A DNA stretch of 56,560 nucleotides, taken from a virus. The notes beneath the pieces were generated by a model that had not been told where the DNA came from, made no database searches, and saw only the letters and a list, made by a program, of their open reading frames with translations. Position numbers and translations under genes: made by a program. Positions 31,534-40,547 of the stretch are shown here, one piece after another (positions within the stretch are counted from its first letter, which is position 1; every line of letters begins with the position of its first letter). The stretch is from IMG/VR virus record IMGVR_UViG_3300035126_000207, positions 1 through 56,560 of that record; one strand, written 5' to 3'.

Positions 31534-31821
31534 CAACATGTTTACGCAATGATACACGTTGTTTTTGCGATGTTTTATCACTTAAGTATTTGATTTTATT
31601 GATTTATTCATGTTTACACGGATTTGGTCGTAAGAGGCATAGATATACCCATATGGGGTGCCACAGTGGGATTCCTATAGAGGGTCTATGGGTAAAATAA
31701 GTAAGTATATATATATGTGTAAACATATAATATCTATAGAAAAGCCTTATAGGCCAGTGGGTTGGAAGTTATCAAGCCTGTGTATCTTGGCGCGTAATGT
31801 GCAAACATCTTGGATGGGCAA
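31534..31821. other. AT-rich gene-free region, candidate replication origin
   Basis: About 290 bp with no plausible gene, strikingly AT-rich against the GC-rich genome (TTTTATTGATTTATT and TATATATATATG tracts). CATGTTTAC occurs at 31537 and again at 31609 as CATGTTTACAC, and inverted as GTGTAAACAT at 31717, so there are three copies of a short iteron-like element. TACCCATA near 31646 is inverted as TATGGGTA near 31687. CTTAAG palindrome near 31582. It separates the DUF3987 replication operon from the late genes. Confidence 0.55.
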
Positions 31822-32043
31822 ATGACCAACACGATCTACATCACCGGCGACACCAAGCAGGATGCCCTCTACCGCGCGCTGGGCGAGGCGCAGAAGGGCG
31901 ACCGCATCGTTTACCATGTCGGGCAGTGCTGCGGCGGACTGCATCGCTACGCGGCTGCCAAAGCGGAATCTGAAAAGCTGTGCCTGCTCTTCTGCAGGCG
32001 GGCTGGTCCGGGCCTCTTCGAATACATCGCCGTGAAGCGATAA
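31822..32043 (+). CDS. Small protein before the terminase genes, function unknown
   Basis: 73 residues from ATG 31822 (a TTG at 31810 is an alternative). It reads NTIYITGDTKQDALYRALGEAQKGDRIVYHVGQCCGG and ends in FEYIAVKR. Mixed alpha/beta with a CCGG motif. Not recognised; lies between the AT-rich region and the late promoter. Confidence 0.75.
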   Translation: MTNTIYITGDTKQDALYRALGEAQKGDRIVYHVGQCCGGLHRYAAAKAESEKLCLLFCRRAGPGLFEYIAVKR

Positions 32044-32053
32044 TCAGCCGGGC

Positions 32054-32082
32054 TTCCTTTTCGTCAGCACTGAGCGTATAAT
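32054..32082 (+). promoter_or_regulatory. Late promoter before terminase
   Basis: Perfect TATAAT (32077-32082) with TTCCTT (32054-32059) at 17 bp. The downstream sequence GCCCGCCAAC is repeated almost unchanged after the CATAAT at 51119, so the two sites share an extended element of about 16 bp. Confidence 0.55.
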
Positions 32083-32126
32083 GCCCGCCAACCAATCCGC
32101 ACCGTGAACGACAGAGCGAGGGAAGC

Positions 32127-32564
32127 ATGCCAGCCGGACGGCCTACGAAATACGACCCCTCGATGTGCGACATCGTCATAGCCGCAGGCGAAGAAGGTGA
32201 AACCCTCGCAGGAATGGCCGAAGCATGTGATGTTGATAGGGCAACAATTACAAACTGGATGGACGAACATCCTGAATTTTTCAGCGCCGTAAAGCGCGGA
32301 CTGCAGCGCGCGCAGGTCTGGTGGGAGCGTCAGGGCAAGCTGGCAACCTTCGGCTCAGTTCCCGGCTTCAACGCGACCAGCTACATCTTCAACATGAAAA
32401 ACCGCTTCCCGAACGATTGGCGCGAGAAGCAGGACGTTGACCTGACCTCCTCCGACGGCTCCATGACGCCGCAGGCCTTGAACCTCAAGAACCTCACCGA
32501 CACCGAACTTGCGGCTATGGCCAAACTCATGGCTAAAGCTCAGGCCCAACCCAAAGAGCAATGA
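32127..32564 (+). CDS. terS: Terminase small subunit
   Basis: 145 residues beginning AGRPTKYDPSM, with a helix-turn-helix (LAGMAEACDVDRATITNWMDEHPEF) near 27-51, a central helical part that ends in FNMKNRFPNDWREKQ, and a variable acidic/Ala tail. The family recognises packaging-initiation DNA and regulates the large subunit. It overlaps the large subunit gene by 4 bp. Confidence 0.88.
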   Translation: MPAGRPTKYDPSMCDIVIAAGEEGETLAGMAEACDVDRATITNWMDEHPEFFSAVKRGLQRAQVWWERQGKLATFGSVPGFNATSYIFNMKNRFPNDWREKQDVDLTSSDGSMTPQALNLKNLTDTELAAMAKLMAKAQAQPKEQ

Positions 32565-34132
32565 ACGCTCAGCTCAGCCCCGAGGTCATGCTGGACCTCA
32601 TCCGCAAGGAGCAGGAGCGCAGGGCGGCGTCAGCATCGCTTTACGAGTTCGTTCGCCAAGCGTGGCATGTGGTTGAGCCCGGCGTCCCGTTCATTCCCTC
32701 GTGGCACATTGAGGCGATCTGCGAGCATCTTGAGGCTGTCAGCGCAGGCGAAATCCACCGCCTGCTGGTCAACATCCCGCCCCGTCACTCCAAGTCGACG
32801 ATCGTCAGCGTCATGTGGCCCATGTGGGAGTGGCTGACCGATCCGGCGCAGAAGTTCCTCTGCGCGTCCTACTCGGGCAACCTGTCGATCCGCGACAACT
32901 TGAAAGCCCGGCGCCTCGTGCAGTCGCCGTGGTATCAGGAACGCTGGGGCCACATGTTCAGGCTGGCGGGCGACCAGAACGCCAAGCAGCGCTTCGAGAA
33001 CGACCAGACCGGCTACCGCATTGCCACCTCGGTCGGCGGCACGGCAACGGGTGAAGGCGGCTCGCGCCTGATCCTCGACGACCCGCACGGCGCGCAGGAC
33101 GCCCAGTCAGAGGCCATGCGAGAGTCGGCGCTGGAGTGGTTCGATCAGGTCTGGTCAACCCGACTGAACAACCCGAAGACCGACGCCATGGTCACTGTCA
33201 TGCAGCGCCTGCATGAGAAGGACATCAGCGGCCACATCCTCGAGGACATCGGCGGGTGGGAACACATCTGCATCCCGGCTGAGTGGGACGGCGCGGCTCG
33301 GCGGACCATCCTCGGCCCGTACGATCCACGCAAGAAGATCGGCGAGCTGATCTGCCCGGAGCGCTTCGGCGAGAAAGAGATCACCACCCTCAAGCAGCTC
33401 CTCGGCGAGTACGGCACGGCTGGCCAGCTGCAGCAAGATCCGACCCCGACCGGCGGCGGCATCCTCAAGACGGACTACTTCGAGCTCTGGCCGTCTGACA
33501 AGGCGCTGCCGCAGTTCGAATACATCCTGCAGTCCTACGACTGCGCCTTCACCGAGAAGACCACGGGCGACCCCACGGCCTGCTCGGTCTGGGCGATCTT
33601 CACGCACAACAACGAGCGAAACGCCATGCTCATAGATGCGTGGGATGAGCATCTGTCTTACCCTGACCTGCGCAATCGGGCGATCAAGGACTGGGGCACA
33701 GAGTACGGCGGCACCAGCGTCAAGGACGGCATCAGGCGCGCACGCAGGCCCGATCGCATCCTAGTCGAGGCCAAGGCCAGCGGGCAGTCCCTGCTGCAAG
33801 ATTTGCGCCTAGCGAAAGTGCCTGCGGTCGGGTATAATCCGGGCATGGCGGACAAGGTCAGCCGCGCGCATCAAGCCGCGCCGACCTTGGAGCTGGGGTT
33901 GTTGTGGGTGCCGGAGAGCGGGAAAAACCGTGGGCACGCTGTGAGTTGGGCGCAGCCCTTCATGAAGCAGCTCAGCAAATTCCCGGTGGCCGACCATGAC
34001 GATTATGTGGACACGTTCACTCAGGCGATCATCTACCTGAAGAACGACGGATGGTTCGAACTGCCGCAAGCTCGTGACCGTGACGAGCCCAAGCAATACA
34101 AGCGCGAGAAGGGAAACCCTTATGCCGTCTAA
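32561..34132 (+). CDS. terL: Terminase large subunit
   Basis: 523 residues with the ATPase then nuclease layout. Walker A-like NIPPRHSKST (71-80), Walker B RLILDDPHG near 166, coupling TVMQRLHEKD, and nuclease strands QSYDCAFTEKTTGD and ILVEAKASGQSLLQDL. NIPPRHSKS is characteristic of the terminase group shared by many short- and long-tailed phages with headful-like or permuted ends. It powers DNA packaging through the portal. Confidence 0.95.
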   Translation: MNAQLSPEVMLDLIRKEQERRAASASLYEFVRQAWHVVEPGVPFIPSWHIEAICEHLEAVSAGEIHRLLVNIPPRHSKSTIVSVMWPMWEWLTDPAQKFLCASYSGNLSIRDNLKARRLVQSPWYQERWGHMFRLAGDQNAKQRFENDQTGYRIATSVGGTATGEGGSRLILDDPHGAQDAQSEAMRESALEWFDQVWSTRLNNPKTDAMVTVMQRLHEKDISGHILEDIGGWEHICIPAEWDGAARRTILGPYDPRKKIGELICPERFGEKEITTLKQLLGEYGTAGQLQQDPTPTGGGILKTDYFELWPSDKALPQFEYILQSYDCAFTEKTTGDPTACSVWAIFTHNNERNAMLIDAWDEHLSYPDLRNRAIKDWGTEYGGTSVKDGIRRARRPDRILVEAKASGQSLLQDLRLAKVPAVGYNPGMADKVSRAHQAAPTLELGLLWVPESGKNRGHAVSWAQPFMKQLSKFPVADHDDYVDTFTQAIIYLKNDGWFELPQARDRDEPKQYKREKGNPYAV

Positions 34133-34289
34133 AGAAAAGCCAGTCTGGGACAAGAAGCGGCCCAAGGGTCTCGGTGAGAGCAAGCCCCTCTCGGACAAGA
34201 AGAAAGACAGCGCCAAGCGCATGGCCGAGGCTGCGGGCCGCCCCTATCCGAACCTCGTCGACAACATGCGGGCCGCGAGGAAGAAATGA
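34122..34289 (+). CDS. Small basic protein after terminase
   Basis: 55 residues from ATG 34122, overlapping the terminase end by 11 bp and the next gene by 4 bp. Lys-rich start (PSKEKPVWDKKRPKGLG), then KKKDSAKRMAEAAGRPYPNLVDNMRAARK. Short proteins with the 'GRPYPNLVDNM' ending are frequent next to terminase in related phages. Possibly a DNA-binding virion protein; function unknown. Confidence 0.8.
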   Translation: MPSKEKPVWDKKRPKGLGESKPLSDKKKDSAKRMAEAAGRPYPNLVDNMRAARKK

Positions 34290-37200
34290 TCGACAAAGAC
34301 AGCTTGCCGCTCGACAAGCCGCGCCGCACGCCCGACCACCCGACCAAGTCGCACGTGGTCAAGACGCGCGTTGACGGCAAGGAAAAGATCATCCGCTTTG
34401 GTGAGCAGGGTGCCAGCACGGCAGGCAAGCCCAAGGAGGGCGAGTCGGATCGCATGAAGCAGAAGCGCGCATCGTTCAAGGCTCGCCACGCAAAGAACAT
34501 CGCCAAGGGCAAGTCGAGCCCGGCTTACTGGGCGAACAAGGTCAAGTGGAAGACTGGGGGCGCTGTGGGGCTTGAGGAACTTGACGAGAAGTACGAGGGC
34601 ATCAAGAAGCCCGACTTCTCGCTGCTGGAATCGTTTCAAGATTTGATCCGTACTTTGCAAAGCAAGGCCGCAGATGCGGGAACGCAGGAGTTCGACCCCG
34701 TGCGCGCTCTGGGCCGCAGCGGTGCAGCCGGAAGCTTAGAGGATCTTTACGAGGCCTACGCGGATGAGCCGAGGCCGCATGCTGCCCGCGTCGAGGCGGG
34801 AGGCAATGCCAATCCCGATCGAGCCAAGACGGCCAAGATGGTGTTTGATTCCTTCAAGGCTGCCGGGTTCTCGGATGCTCAGGCCAAGGCGCTGACGGCT
34901 GAGATCAACCGCGAGGGCAGCTTCAATCCGGCGTATCTGTACGGCTCGCACACCGACGCCGCCAACAAGGCGACCAATGTCGGCATGCTGAGCTGGCAGG
35001 GCGACCGGGCTGACCGCCTGATGTCGTTCATGGCTGATCGCGGGCTGATCGATCCGGCCGGCCGCATCGTTCCCGGTCAGGAGGCTCTCAACGCGCAGGC
35101 AATGTATCTGCGCGATGAGATGGAGAACGACCCCATCTATTCCAGAACCCGCGAGACGTTCTTGGGCAACCCCAACATCGACCCCGACGCGGCCCACGAC
35201 ATCTTGGGCAAGAACTTCATCCGCTGGCGCATTGATGACCCGAAGTATCGGGGCAGCGGCTTTGACCGCATCAGCGAGGGCTACGACATCCTCAACATGG
35301 CTCAGGGCTTCGCCGAGGGCGGCCTTGCCGAGCTTGACCACAAGTACAAGCGGGGCGGGAAGAAGAAGGAAGCATATGATAGCGCCCGCGCGGCGGCCAA
35401 GGAAGACAAGGGTCTGCCGTACAGCGAGCTGCTGATCGACAACCTCATCGGCTTGGACAACAAATACATGTCGGCCGGGGAGCGACTTGGGCAGGCGTTC
35501 AATGAGGATCCGCTTGGGTTTTTGAAAAGTGCTGGCAGCGCGGCCTATGAGGGTGCGAAGAGCGCTGTCACATCGCCCATTGAGACTATCCAAGGGGTTG
35601 GCGACTCAATCTATGGCAGCGGCGAATCCCTTCTGCGCGGTCTAGATGGCAAGACCCAAGAGCTGTTTGGGGTCGGCTATGACGATGCCACGCCCGATCA
35701 AATCACGCTGGCGCGGGAAGCGCTTGCTGGGGACGTGCTGAACGTGTCTCAGCTCATCCCCGGCGCGGTGGTGGCGAGAAAAGGGGTTGGTGCGGTTGGC
35801 GATACAATGCGCGCCGTTGGCCGTGATGTCGTGGATCGCCTCAACCAGCCCGGCCCGATGCCGACGACATATGCGAACCCGATCCCCGGCAAAGGCCCGT
35901 CAAAGATCCCGGATCTGCGCACGTTGCCGGTCGAGGAGGCTGTGCGCATTGCAAAGCGTGAGCCGCACCTCATTGAGAGCGGAAACCGCTCTGAAGGGCT
36001 TTACGTTGGTGGACCTCGCACCATTCAGTCAAAGCGCGACCTGAACAGAATGCGCCGTGAGCTTGATGCTTACATTGCAGCCGACCCGCGCGGTGGCGAT
36101 TGGTATGACCGATATCGCGCCGGTGTAAACGAAGTCACGGGTGGCGATCCTGTGGACAATTACTGGATGACGAACCTTGAGGGCCAATATTCGGCTGGGG
36201 TTTCGCCTGAAGGCGAACTTGGCTTTGCACTCAAAGACACCAACAGCATGATTGCCACCGGCGATCCCGGTAAACCAGCGCGCCCCGCGCAGGCGGAAGC
36301 TTCGCGCAGAGCTGCAGCGACCGGAAGCCCGGATAATTTTCAGCTTGGCCCCAAAACTGGGGAATATGCAAAGCGCGTGGACCCCAGCCGTCAAGGTCTT
36401 GAGACTGCAACAGGCGTTAACGACTTCCGACACTTGCGGAATTTGGGATACACTGAGGTGGGCGGCGAAGCGCAGCGCAACGCGGTTGGCGCAGCGGGTC
36501 ATCGATTTGCTGACTATGAGACTGCACTCGCAGTCGGTCGAGCCAACAAGGCTGGGCTGGCTGGCCGTTCGGACTGGACTGGTGAGCAGCTACAGGCAGC
36601 GCCGTGGGTTCGCCAGAAAGCTCTGGATCTGCTTGAGAGAGGCCAAGCCCCGTATGAGGCCAAGGCCACTTCCACGCTTCGGTCTCTTGGTCAGGATGCT
36701 ACGCCAGAGCGTGTTGGCGAAATGGCGTATGAACTGGCGTTCCAAGACGCCAACAAGACCATTGCAGACTTCTTCCCGAAGCACACCGCTTTTGCCACGC
36801 ACGAGGCGCAGCCCTATCGCTATGGCGATCACCTCTCGGGCCTGGCCGACGCGCCCTCGGACGTGAAGTCTGCATTTGCTGCAGATCCACGCTCAACATG
36901 GGCCATCGCCCCCGGTGGCCGTGATGCGATCTACTCGGGCCTGCGCTTTGGGGATACGGGATACGCAATGCGCGTTCGGCCGACGGTCGGCATGCAGGGT
37001 GTTTATGAAGCCCCCGGAGGGATGCTGGAATACAACATGGGTGAGGTTGCTCGCCCGCTTGTTTCCTTCGACAGCGGCAAGGTTAAGACCGTTTCAGCTC
37101 CAGACCGCGCGCTGCTTGACATGAGTGAGGCGCTGCGCGGGTATGTGGACTATCAAGGCGCAACACCTTGGCATAAAGCTTGGGTCGGTGGTCAGCCCGG

Positions 37201-37792
37201 CATGTCAAACTCTGTCGTCGCAACACGCTCAGCATCATCTCCTGCCACACCAGAAGACATAATCAAGTTGCGGGAGCTTGGCGCTAAGTACGGCCTGCCT
37301 GATGTGATCGACACTGGCGACGGGGTCACCTTCACTAACTTTGCAGACGACAGCTTCAATCTTGACAGCAAAGCCTATAAGGCTCTGAACCGTGAGATTG
37401 ACAAGCTTGGCGGCTTCAAGAGCACTGACCGCGCAAAGATTGACAGCGGATATCCGGGATACGAGGGGACGTGGGAGGCTGGCATGGGATCTGGCGCTGC
37501 CACGCGTCAGCTCTTTACATACTTGGACGCTGCACCATCTCAGGCTCTAAAGGCACTTGATGCTAATCCGTTAATCGCCAAGGCGGCTCTCAACCGCCTT
37601 GAGCGTGACGCAGATTACGCCCAGCAATGGGGCGCTGCGCGTGAAGATGTGCAGAATGCCCGCCGGATTATTGGTGACGGCCCCGGATGGGTTAACCGTC
37701 TGCGGAAGGCTCTATCTTCTGGGGCTGTTTTGCCCGGTGTCGCTGCGGCTTTGATTGTCCCGCAGATGCAGGACGAGGAGAGCGCGCAATGA
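34286..37792 (+). CDS. Large polyvalent protein with DUF5872-like and lysozyme-like domains
   Basis: 1168 residues, the largest protein. Residues about 35-90 carry a basic module (IRFGEQGASTAGKPKEGES, FKARHAKNIAKGK, AYWANKVKW), the DUF5872-type element common in phage virion proteins. Residues about 175-330 resemble the phage tail lysozyme fold (FKAAGFSDAQAKALTAEINREGSFNP, then NVGMLSWQGDRADRL), with the Glu of EINREGSFNP a likely catalytic residue. Further on are GGLAELDHKYKRGG and long unassigned parts, some AT-richer. Placed between terminase and portal, it is probably an ejected or capsid-internal multifunction protein. Confidence 0.82.
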   Translation: MIDKDSLPLDKPRRTPDHPTKSHVVKTRVDGKEKIIRFGEQGASTAGKPKEGESDRMKQKRASFKARHAKNIAKGKSSPAYWANKVKWKTGGAVGLEELDEKYEGIKKPDFSLLESFQDLIRTLQSKAADAGTQEFDPVRALGRSGAAGSLEDLYEAYADEPRPHAARVEAGGNANPDRAKTAKMVFDSFKAAGFSDAQAKALTAEINREGSFNPAYLYGSHTDAANKATNVGMLSWQGDRADRLMSFMADRGLIDPAGRIVPGQEALNAQAMYLRDEMENDPIYSRTRETFLGNPNIDPDAAHDILGKNFIRWRIDDPKYRGSGFDRISEGYDILNMAQGFAEGGLAELDHKYKRGGKKKEAYDSARAAAKEDKGLPYSELLIDNLIGLDNKYMSAGERLGQAFNEDPLGFLKSAGSAAYEGAKSAVTSPIETIQGVGDSIYGSGESLLRGLDGKTQELFGVGYDDATPDQITLAREALAGDVLNVSQLIPGAVVARKGVGAVGDTMRAVGRDVVDRLNQPGPMPTTYANPIPGKGPSKIPDLRTLPVEEAVRIAKREPHLIESGNRSEGLYVGGPRTIQSKRDLNRMRRELDAYIAADPRGGDWYDRYRAGVNEVTGGDPVDNYWMTNLEGQYSAGVSPEGELGFALKDTNSMIATGDPGKPARPAQAEASRRAAATGSPDNFQLGPKTGEYAKRVDPSRQGLETATGVNDFRHLRNLGYTEVGGEAQRNAVGAAGHRFADYETALAVGRANKAGLAGRSDWTGEQLQAAPWVRQKALDLLERGQAPYEAKATSTLRSLGQDATPERVGEMAYELAFQDANKTIADFFPKHTAFATHEAQPYRYGDHLSGLADAPSDVKSAFAADPRSTWAIAPGGRDAIYSGLRFGDTGYAMRVRPTVGMQGVYEAPGGMLEYNMGEVARPLVSFDSGKVKTVSAPDRALLDMSEALRGYVDYQGATPWHKAWVGGQPGMSNSVVATRSASSPATPEDIIKLRELGAKYGLPDVIDTGDGVTFTNFADDSFNLDSKAYKALNREIDKLGGFKSTDRAKIDSGYPGYEGTWEAGMGSGAATRQLFTYLDAAPSQALKALDANPLIAKAALNRLERDADYAQQWGAAREDVQNARRIIGDGPGWVNRLRKALSSGAVLPGVAAALIVPQMQDEESAQ

Positions 37793-37941
37793 CCATCGGT
37801 CCGTCAAGTGCCGCATATACGGCGGCCTCATCCCAACGATCAAGCTTTCCTGATCGCATGATGAGACCGTTTTCCAGTATTTCTGTCGCCATGTCTGCCT
37901 CCAAAATCGACATATCGTCAACTTATTTGAACAGGTTGTAA
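37789..37941 (+). CDS. Doubtful 50-residue gene (coding strand uncertain)
   Basis: ATG 37789 overlaps the previous stop (ATGA) and the frame ends at TAA 37941, one base before the next gene. The Ser/Arg-rich product (TIGPSSAAYTAASSQRSSF) does not look protein-like. The opposite strand is also open (37692-37913) and reads more convincingly in its first half (EILENGLIMRSGKLDRWDEA), but its end runs antisense through the upstream gene. I cannot decide between them. Confidence 0.35.
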   Translation: MTIGPSSAAYTAASSQRSSFPDRMMRPFSSISVAMSASKIDISSTYLNRL

Positions 37942-37942
37942 A

Positions 37943-38059
37943 ATGCCAATGGAAAATGGATCTTTCAAAAATGAGTTTGCGGCTGGCGGCGCTGTCAAAT
38001 ACGATCCCTCTGCCGTAGACCGGATCATCAACCAACTTCGCGAGGTCAACCGTGGCTGA
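37943..38059 (+). CDS. 38-residue protein preceding the portal
   Basis: ATG 37943 to TGA 38059, overlapping the portal start by 8 bp. It reads ENGSFKNEFAAGGAVKYDPS and then AVDRIINQLREVNRG. Tiny proteins of this KYDPSAVDxIxNQLR type stand directly before the portal gene in related phages. Function unknown; perhaps a small virion component. Confidence 0.72.
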   Translation: MPMENGSFKNEFAAGGAVKYDPSAVDRIINQLREVNRG

Positions 38060-40547
38060 TATGGACGAGAACGAGGACCGGCTCGAAGGCGAGATGGTTG
38101 AGCTGATGGATGAGACCTCCGAGGTCGAGGACACCGAGGACGGTGGCGCCATCATCCGCCTTGAGAACGAGGAAGACGAGCGCAAGAACCTTGAGCACTT
38201 CGCCAACATCGTCGACGAGGTTGACCCCGGCGAGCTCAAGGCGGCTGTGCATGATCTCCTTGAAAAGATCGACCGCGACAAGGAAGCCCGCGAAAAGCGC
38301 GACAAACTCTACGAAGAGGGACTGCGTCGTACGGGACTGGGCGATGACGCACCCGGCGGCGCGCAGTTCACGGGTGCGACTAAAGTCGTACACCCGATGC
38401 TGGTCGAAGCCTGCGTGGACTTCTCCGCGCGCTTTATGAAAGAAGTCTTCCCGCCTTCTGGCCCGGTGAAGAGCAAGATTTACGGCGAGTCTGACAAGGT
38501 CAAAGTTGAGAAAGCTCAGCGCAAGGCTGAGTTCATGAACTGGCAGACCACCGAGCAGATGACCGAGTTCCGGGGCGAGCTGGAGCAACTGAGCACGCAG
38601 CTCCCTCTCGGCGGCGGCCAGTACATGAAGTTCATGTGGAACCCGCAGCATCGCCGCCCGGCCAGCGAGTTCATTCCGATTGATGACGTCTACCTGCCGT
38701 TCGCCGCGACGAACTTCTACACCGCCGAGCGCAAGACGCACGTCCAGTACATCACGAAGATGGAGTACCAAAAGCGCGTCAAGTCTGGGATGTACCGCGA
38801 CGTTGATGTCGGCATGCCCGAAGACCCGGACTTCAGCAAGGCGAGCCAAGCCAACGACAAGATCGAGGGCCGCAAGGATTCCAGCTATAACGAGGACGGC
38901 CTGCGCACGATCTTTGAGGTCTACACGTACCTGTCCTTCGACGAAGAAGACCTGAGCCCGTACATCCTGAGCATCGACAAGTCGAGCGGCCAAGCCCTCT
39001 CGCTTTATCGCAACTGGGAGGCCGAGGACAGCTACCGCAAGGAGCTGGACTGGATCGTCGAGTTCCCGTTCGTGCCGTGGCGCGGGGCTTACCCCATCGG
39101 CCTGACGCACATGATCGGCGGCTTGAGCGGTGCCGCGACGGGCGCCCTGCGCGCCCTGCTCGACAGCGCCCACATCCAGAACATACCCACGCTGCTGAAG
39201 CTGAAGGGCGGCCCCAACGGCCAGACCATCAACCTGCAGCCGACCGAGGTTGTCGAGATGGAGGGCGGCGCGCTGATCGACGACGTGCGCAAGCTTGCCA
39301 TGCCGATGCCGTTCAACCCGCCGAGCCCGGTGCTGTTCCAGCTTCTGGGCTTCTTGGTGGATGCGGGCAAGGGCGTGGTGCAGACCTCGTTTGAGAAGCT
39401 GTCTGACCAGAACCCCAACCAGCCCGTCGGCACCACCATGGCGCTGATTGAGCAGGGCATGGTGGTGTTCAGCAGCATCCACTCGCGCCTGCACAGCGCC
39501 ATGGCACGCTGCTTCAAAATCCTGCACCGCATCAACTCGGCATACCTGACCGAAGAAGACATCGCAGCGCAGGAATCGGGCCTTGAGATCGACCCGTCAG
39601 ACTTCGACGGCCCGTCGGATGTCGTGCCGGTCAGCGATCCCGCGATCTTCAGCGAGACGCAGCGCTTCGCCCAGATTCAGGCCATCATGCAGCGGGCGGC
39701 CATGATGCCGCAGCTCTACGACCAGCGTAAGGTCGAGGAGATGTTCCTGCGCACCCTGAAGGTGCCGGGAGAGGAAGTCCTGCAGCCGCTGTTGACCGAG
39801 CAGGACATGGACCCGGTCAGCGAGAACGTGGCGGCTGCGATGGGCAGGCCGCTCTATGTGCTGCCGCGTCAGGATCACTTGGCGCACATTATGACGCACA
39901 TGGCGTTCCTGAAGTCGCCGCTGCTTGGCGGCAACCCACCGATCATGCAGGCCTCGCTCTACGCAATGGCGCAGCACCTGAAGGATCACCTGCTGAACTA
40001 CTACCTCGTCGAGTCGCACAATGCCGTGGATAAGGCAGAGCGTGAGGGTCTGATTGAGTCTGACGCCGAGCAGCAGGTCAAGCTGATCCTTCAGGTCCAG
40101 CAACTGATTGAGCAGCAGCTTGGTGGGTTCGGTCAGGAACTTGCGACCATCACGCAGGCTGCCGAGCAGTTCAAGCCGCAGCCGCCGATGCCGCCGGACA
40201 ACAGCATGCAGATCGCGCAGATGAACATGCAGATGAAGGGTCAGGAGATGCAGCAGCGCGCTGCGATTGACCAAGGCCGCATGCAGATTGAGTCGCAGAA
40301 AATGCAAATGGATCAGCAGCTTGAGGCTCAGAAGCTCGCCGCGCAGCAGCAGGCTCGCGCTGAGCAGATGCAGCTTGATATGTTCAGGCAGCAGCAGGAA
40401 AGCATGCGCACCGCAGAGGAGATCGCGTCTCGTGAGCGCATGAACACGGCTGACAACGACACTGCGAAACTGCTTGCCGCAGCCGAGATGGCGACGGGTG
40501 AGAAGGTCGCGGTGAGCACAGGCACAGGATTGAATCCAAATCCATGA
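38052..40547 (+). CDS. Portal protein (P22-like, long C-terminal barrel)
   Basis: 831 residues from GTG 38052. Acidic N-terminus, then the portal core (GAQFTGATKVVHPMLVEACVDFSARFMKEVFPP; FIPIDDVYLPFAATNF; NPNQPVGTTMALIEQGM). The last 170 residues are a Gln/Met-rich helix (QMNMQMKGQEMQQRAAIDQG) like the barrel of P22 portal reaching into the capsid. It forms the dodecameric DNA entry vertex. The end overlaps the HNH gene start by 4 bp. Confidence 0.92.
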   Translation: MADMDENEDRLEGEMVELMDETSEVEDTEDGGAIIRLENEEDERKNLEHFANIVDEVDPGELKAAVHDLLEKIDRDKEAREKRDKLYEEGLRRTGLGDDAPGGAQFTGATKVVHPMLVEACVDFSARFMKEVFPPSGPVKSKIYGESDKVKVEKAQRKAEFMNWQTTEQMTEFRGELEQLSTQLPLGGGQYMKFMWNPQHRRPASEFIPIDDVYLPFAATNFYTAERKTHVQYITKMEYQKRVKSGMYRDVDVGMPEDPDFSKASQANDKIEGRKDSSYNEDGLRTIFEVYTYLSFDEEDLSPYILSIDKSSGQALSLYRNWEAEDSYRKELDWIVEFPFVPWRGAYPIGLTHMIGGLSGAATGALRALLDSAHIQNIPTLLKLKGGPNGQTINLQPTEVVEMEGGALIDDVRKLAMPMPFNPPSPVLFQLLGFLVDAGKGVVQTSFEKLSDQNPNQPVGTTMALIEQGMVVFSSIHSRLHSAMARCFKILHRINSAYLTEEDIAAQESGLEIDPSDFDGPSDVVPVSDPAIFSETQRFAQIQAIMQRAAMMPQLYDQRKVEEMFLRTLKVPGEEVLQPLLTEQDMDPVSENVAAAMGRPLYVLPRQDHLAHIMTHMAFLKSPLLGGNPPIMQASLYAMAQHLKDHLLNYYLVESHNAVDKAEREGLIESDAEQQVKLILQVQQLIEQQLGGFGQELATITQAAEQFKPQPPMPPDNSMQIAQMNMQMKGQEMQQRAAIDQGRMQIESQKMQMDQQLEAQKLAAQQQARAEQMQLDMFRQQQESMRTAEEIASRERMNTADNDTAKLLAAAEMATGEKVAVSTGTGLNPNP

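Noticed and set aside
33830-33845. TATAAT promoter inside the terminase large subunit gene
   Set aside because: A -10 match (ggtataatccgg) without a -35 box, within conserved coding sequence.
38046-39527. 493-codon antisense frame over the portal
   Set aside because: Rich in His, Leu, Arg and Val as expected from the complement of a portal gene; no domain and no start signal.
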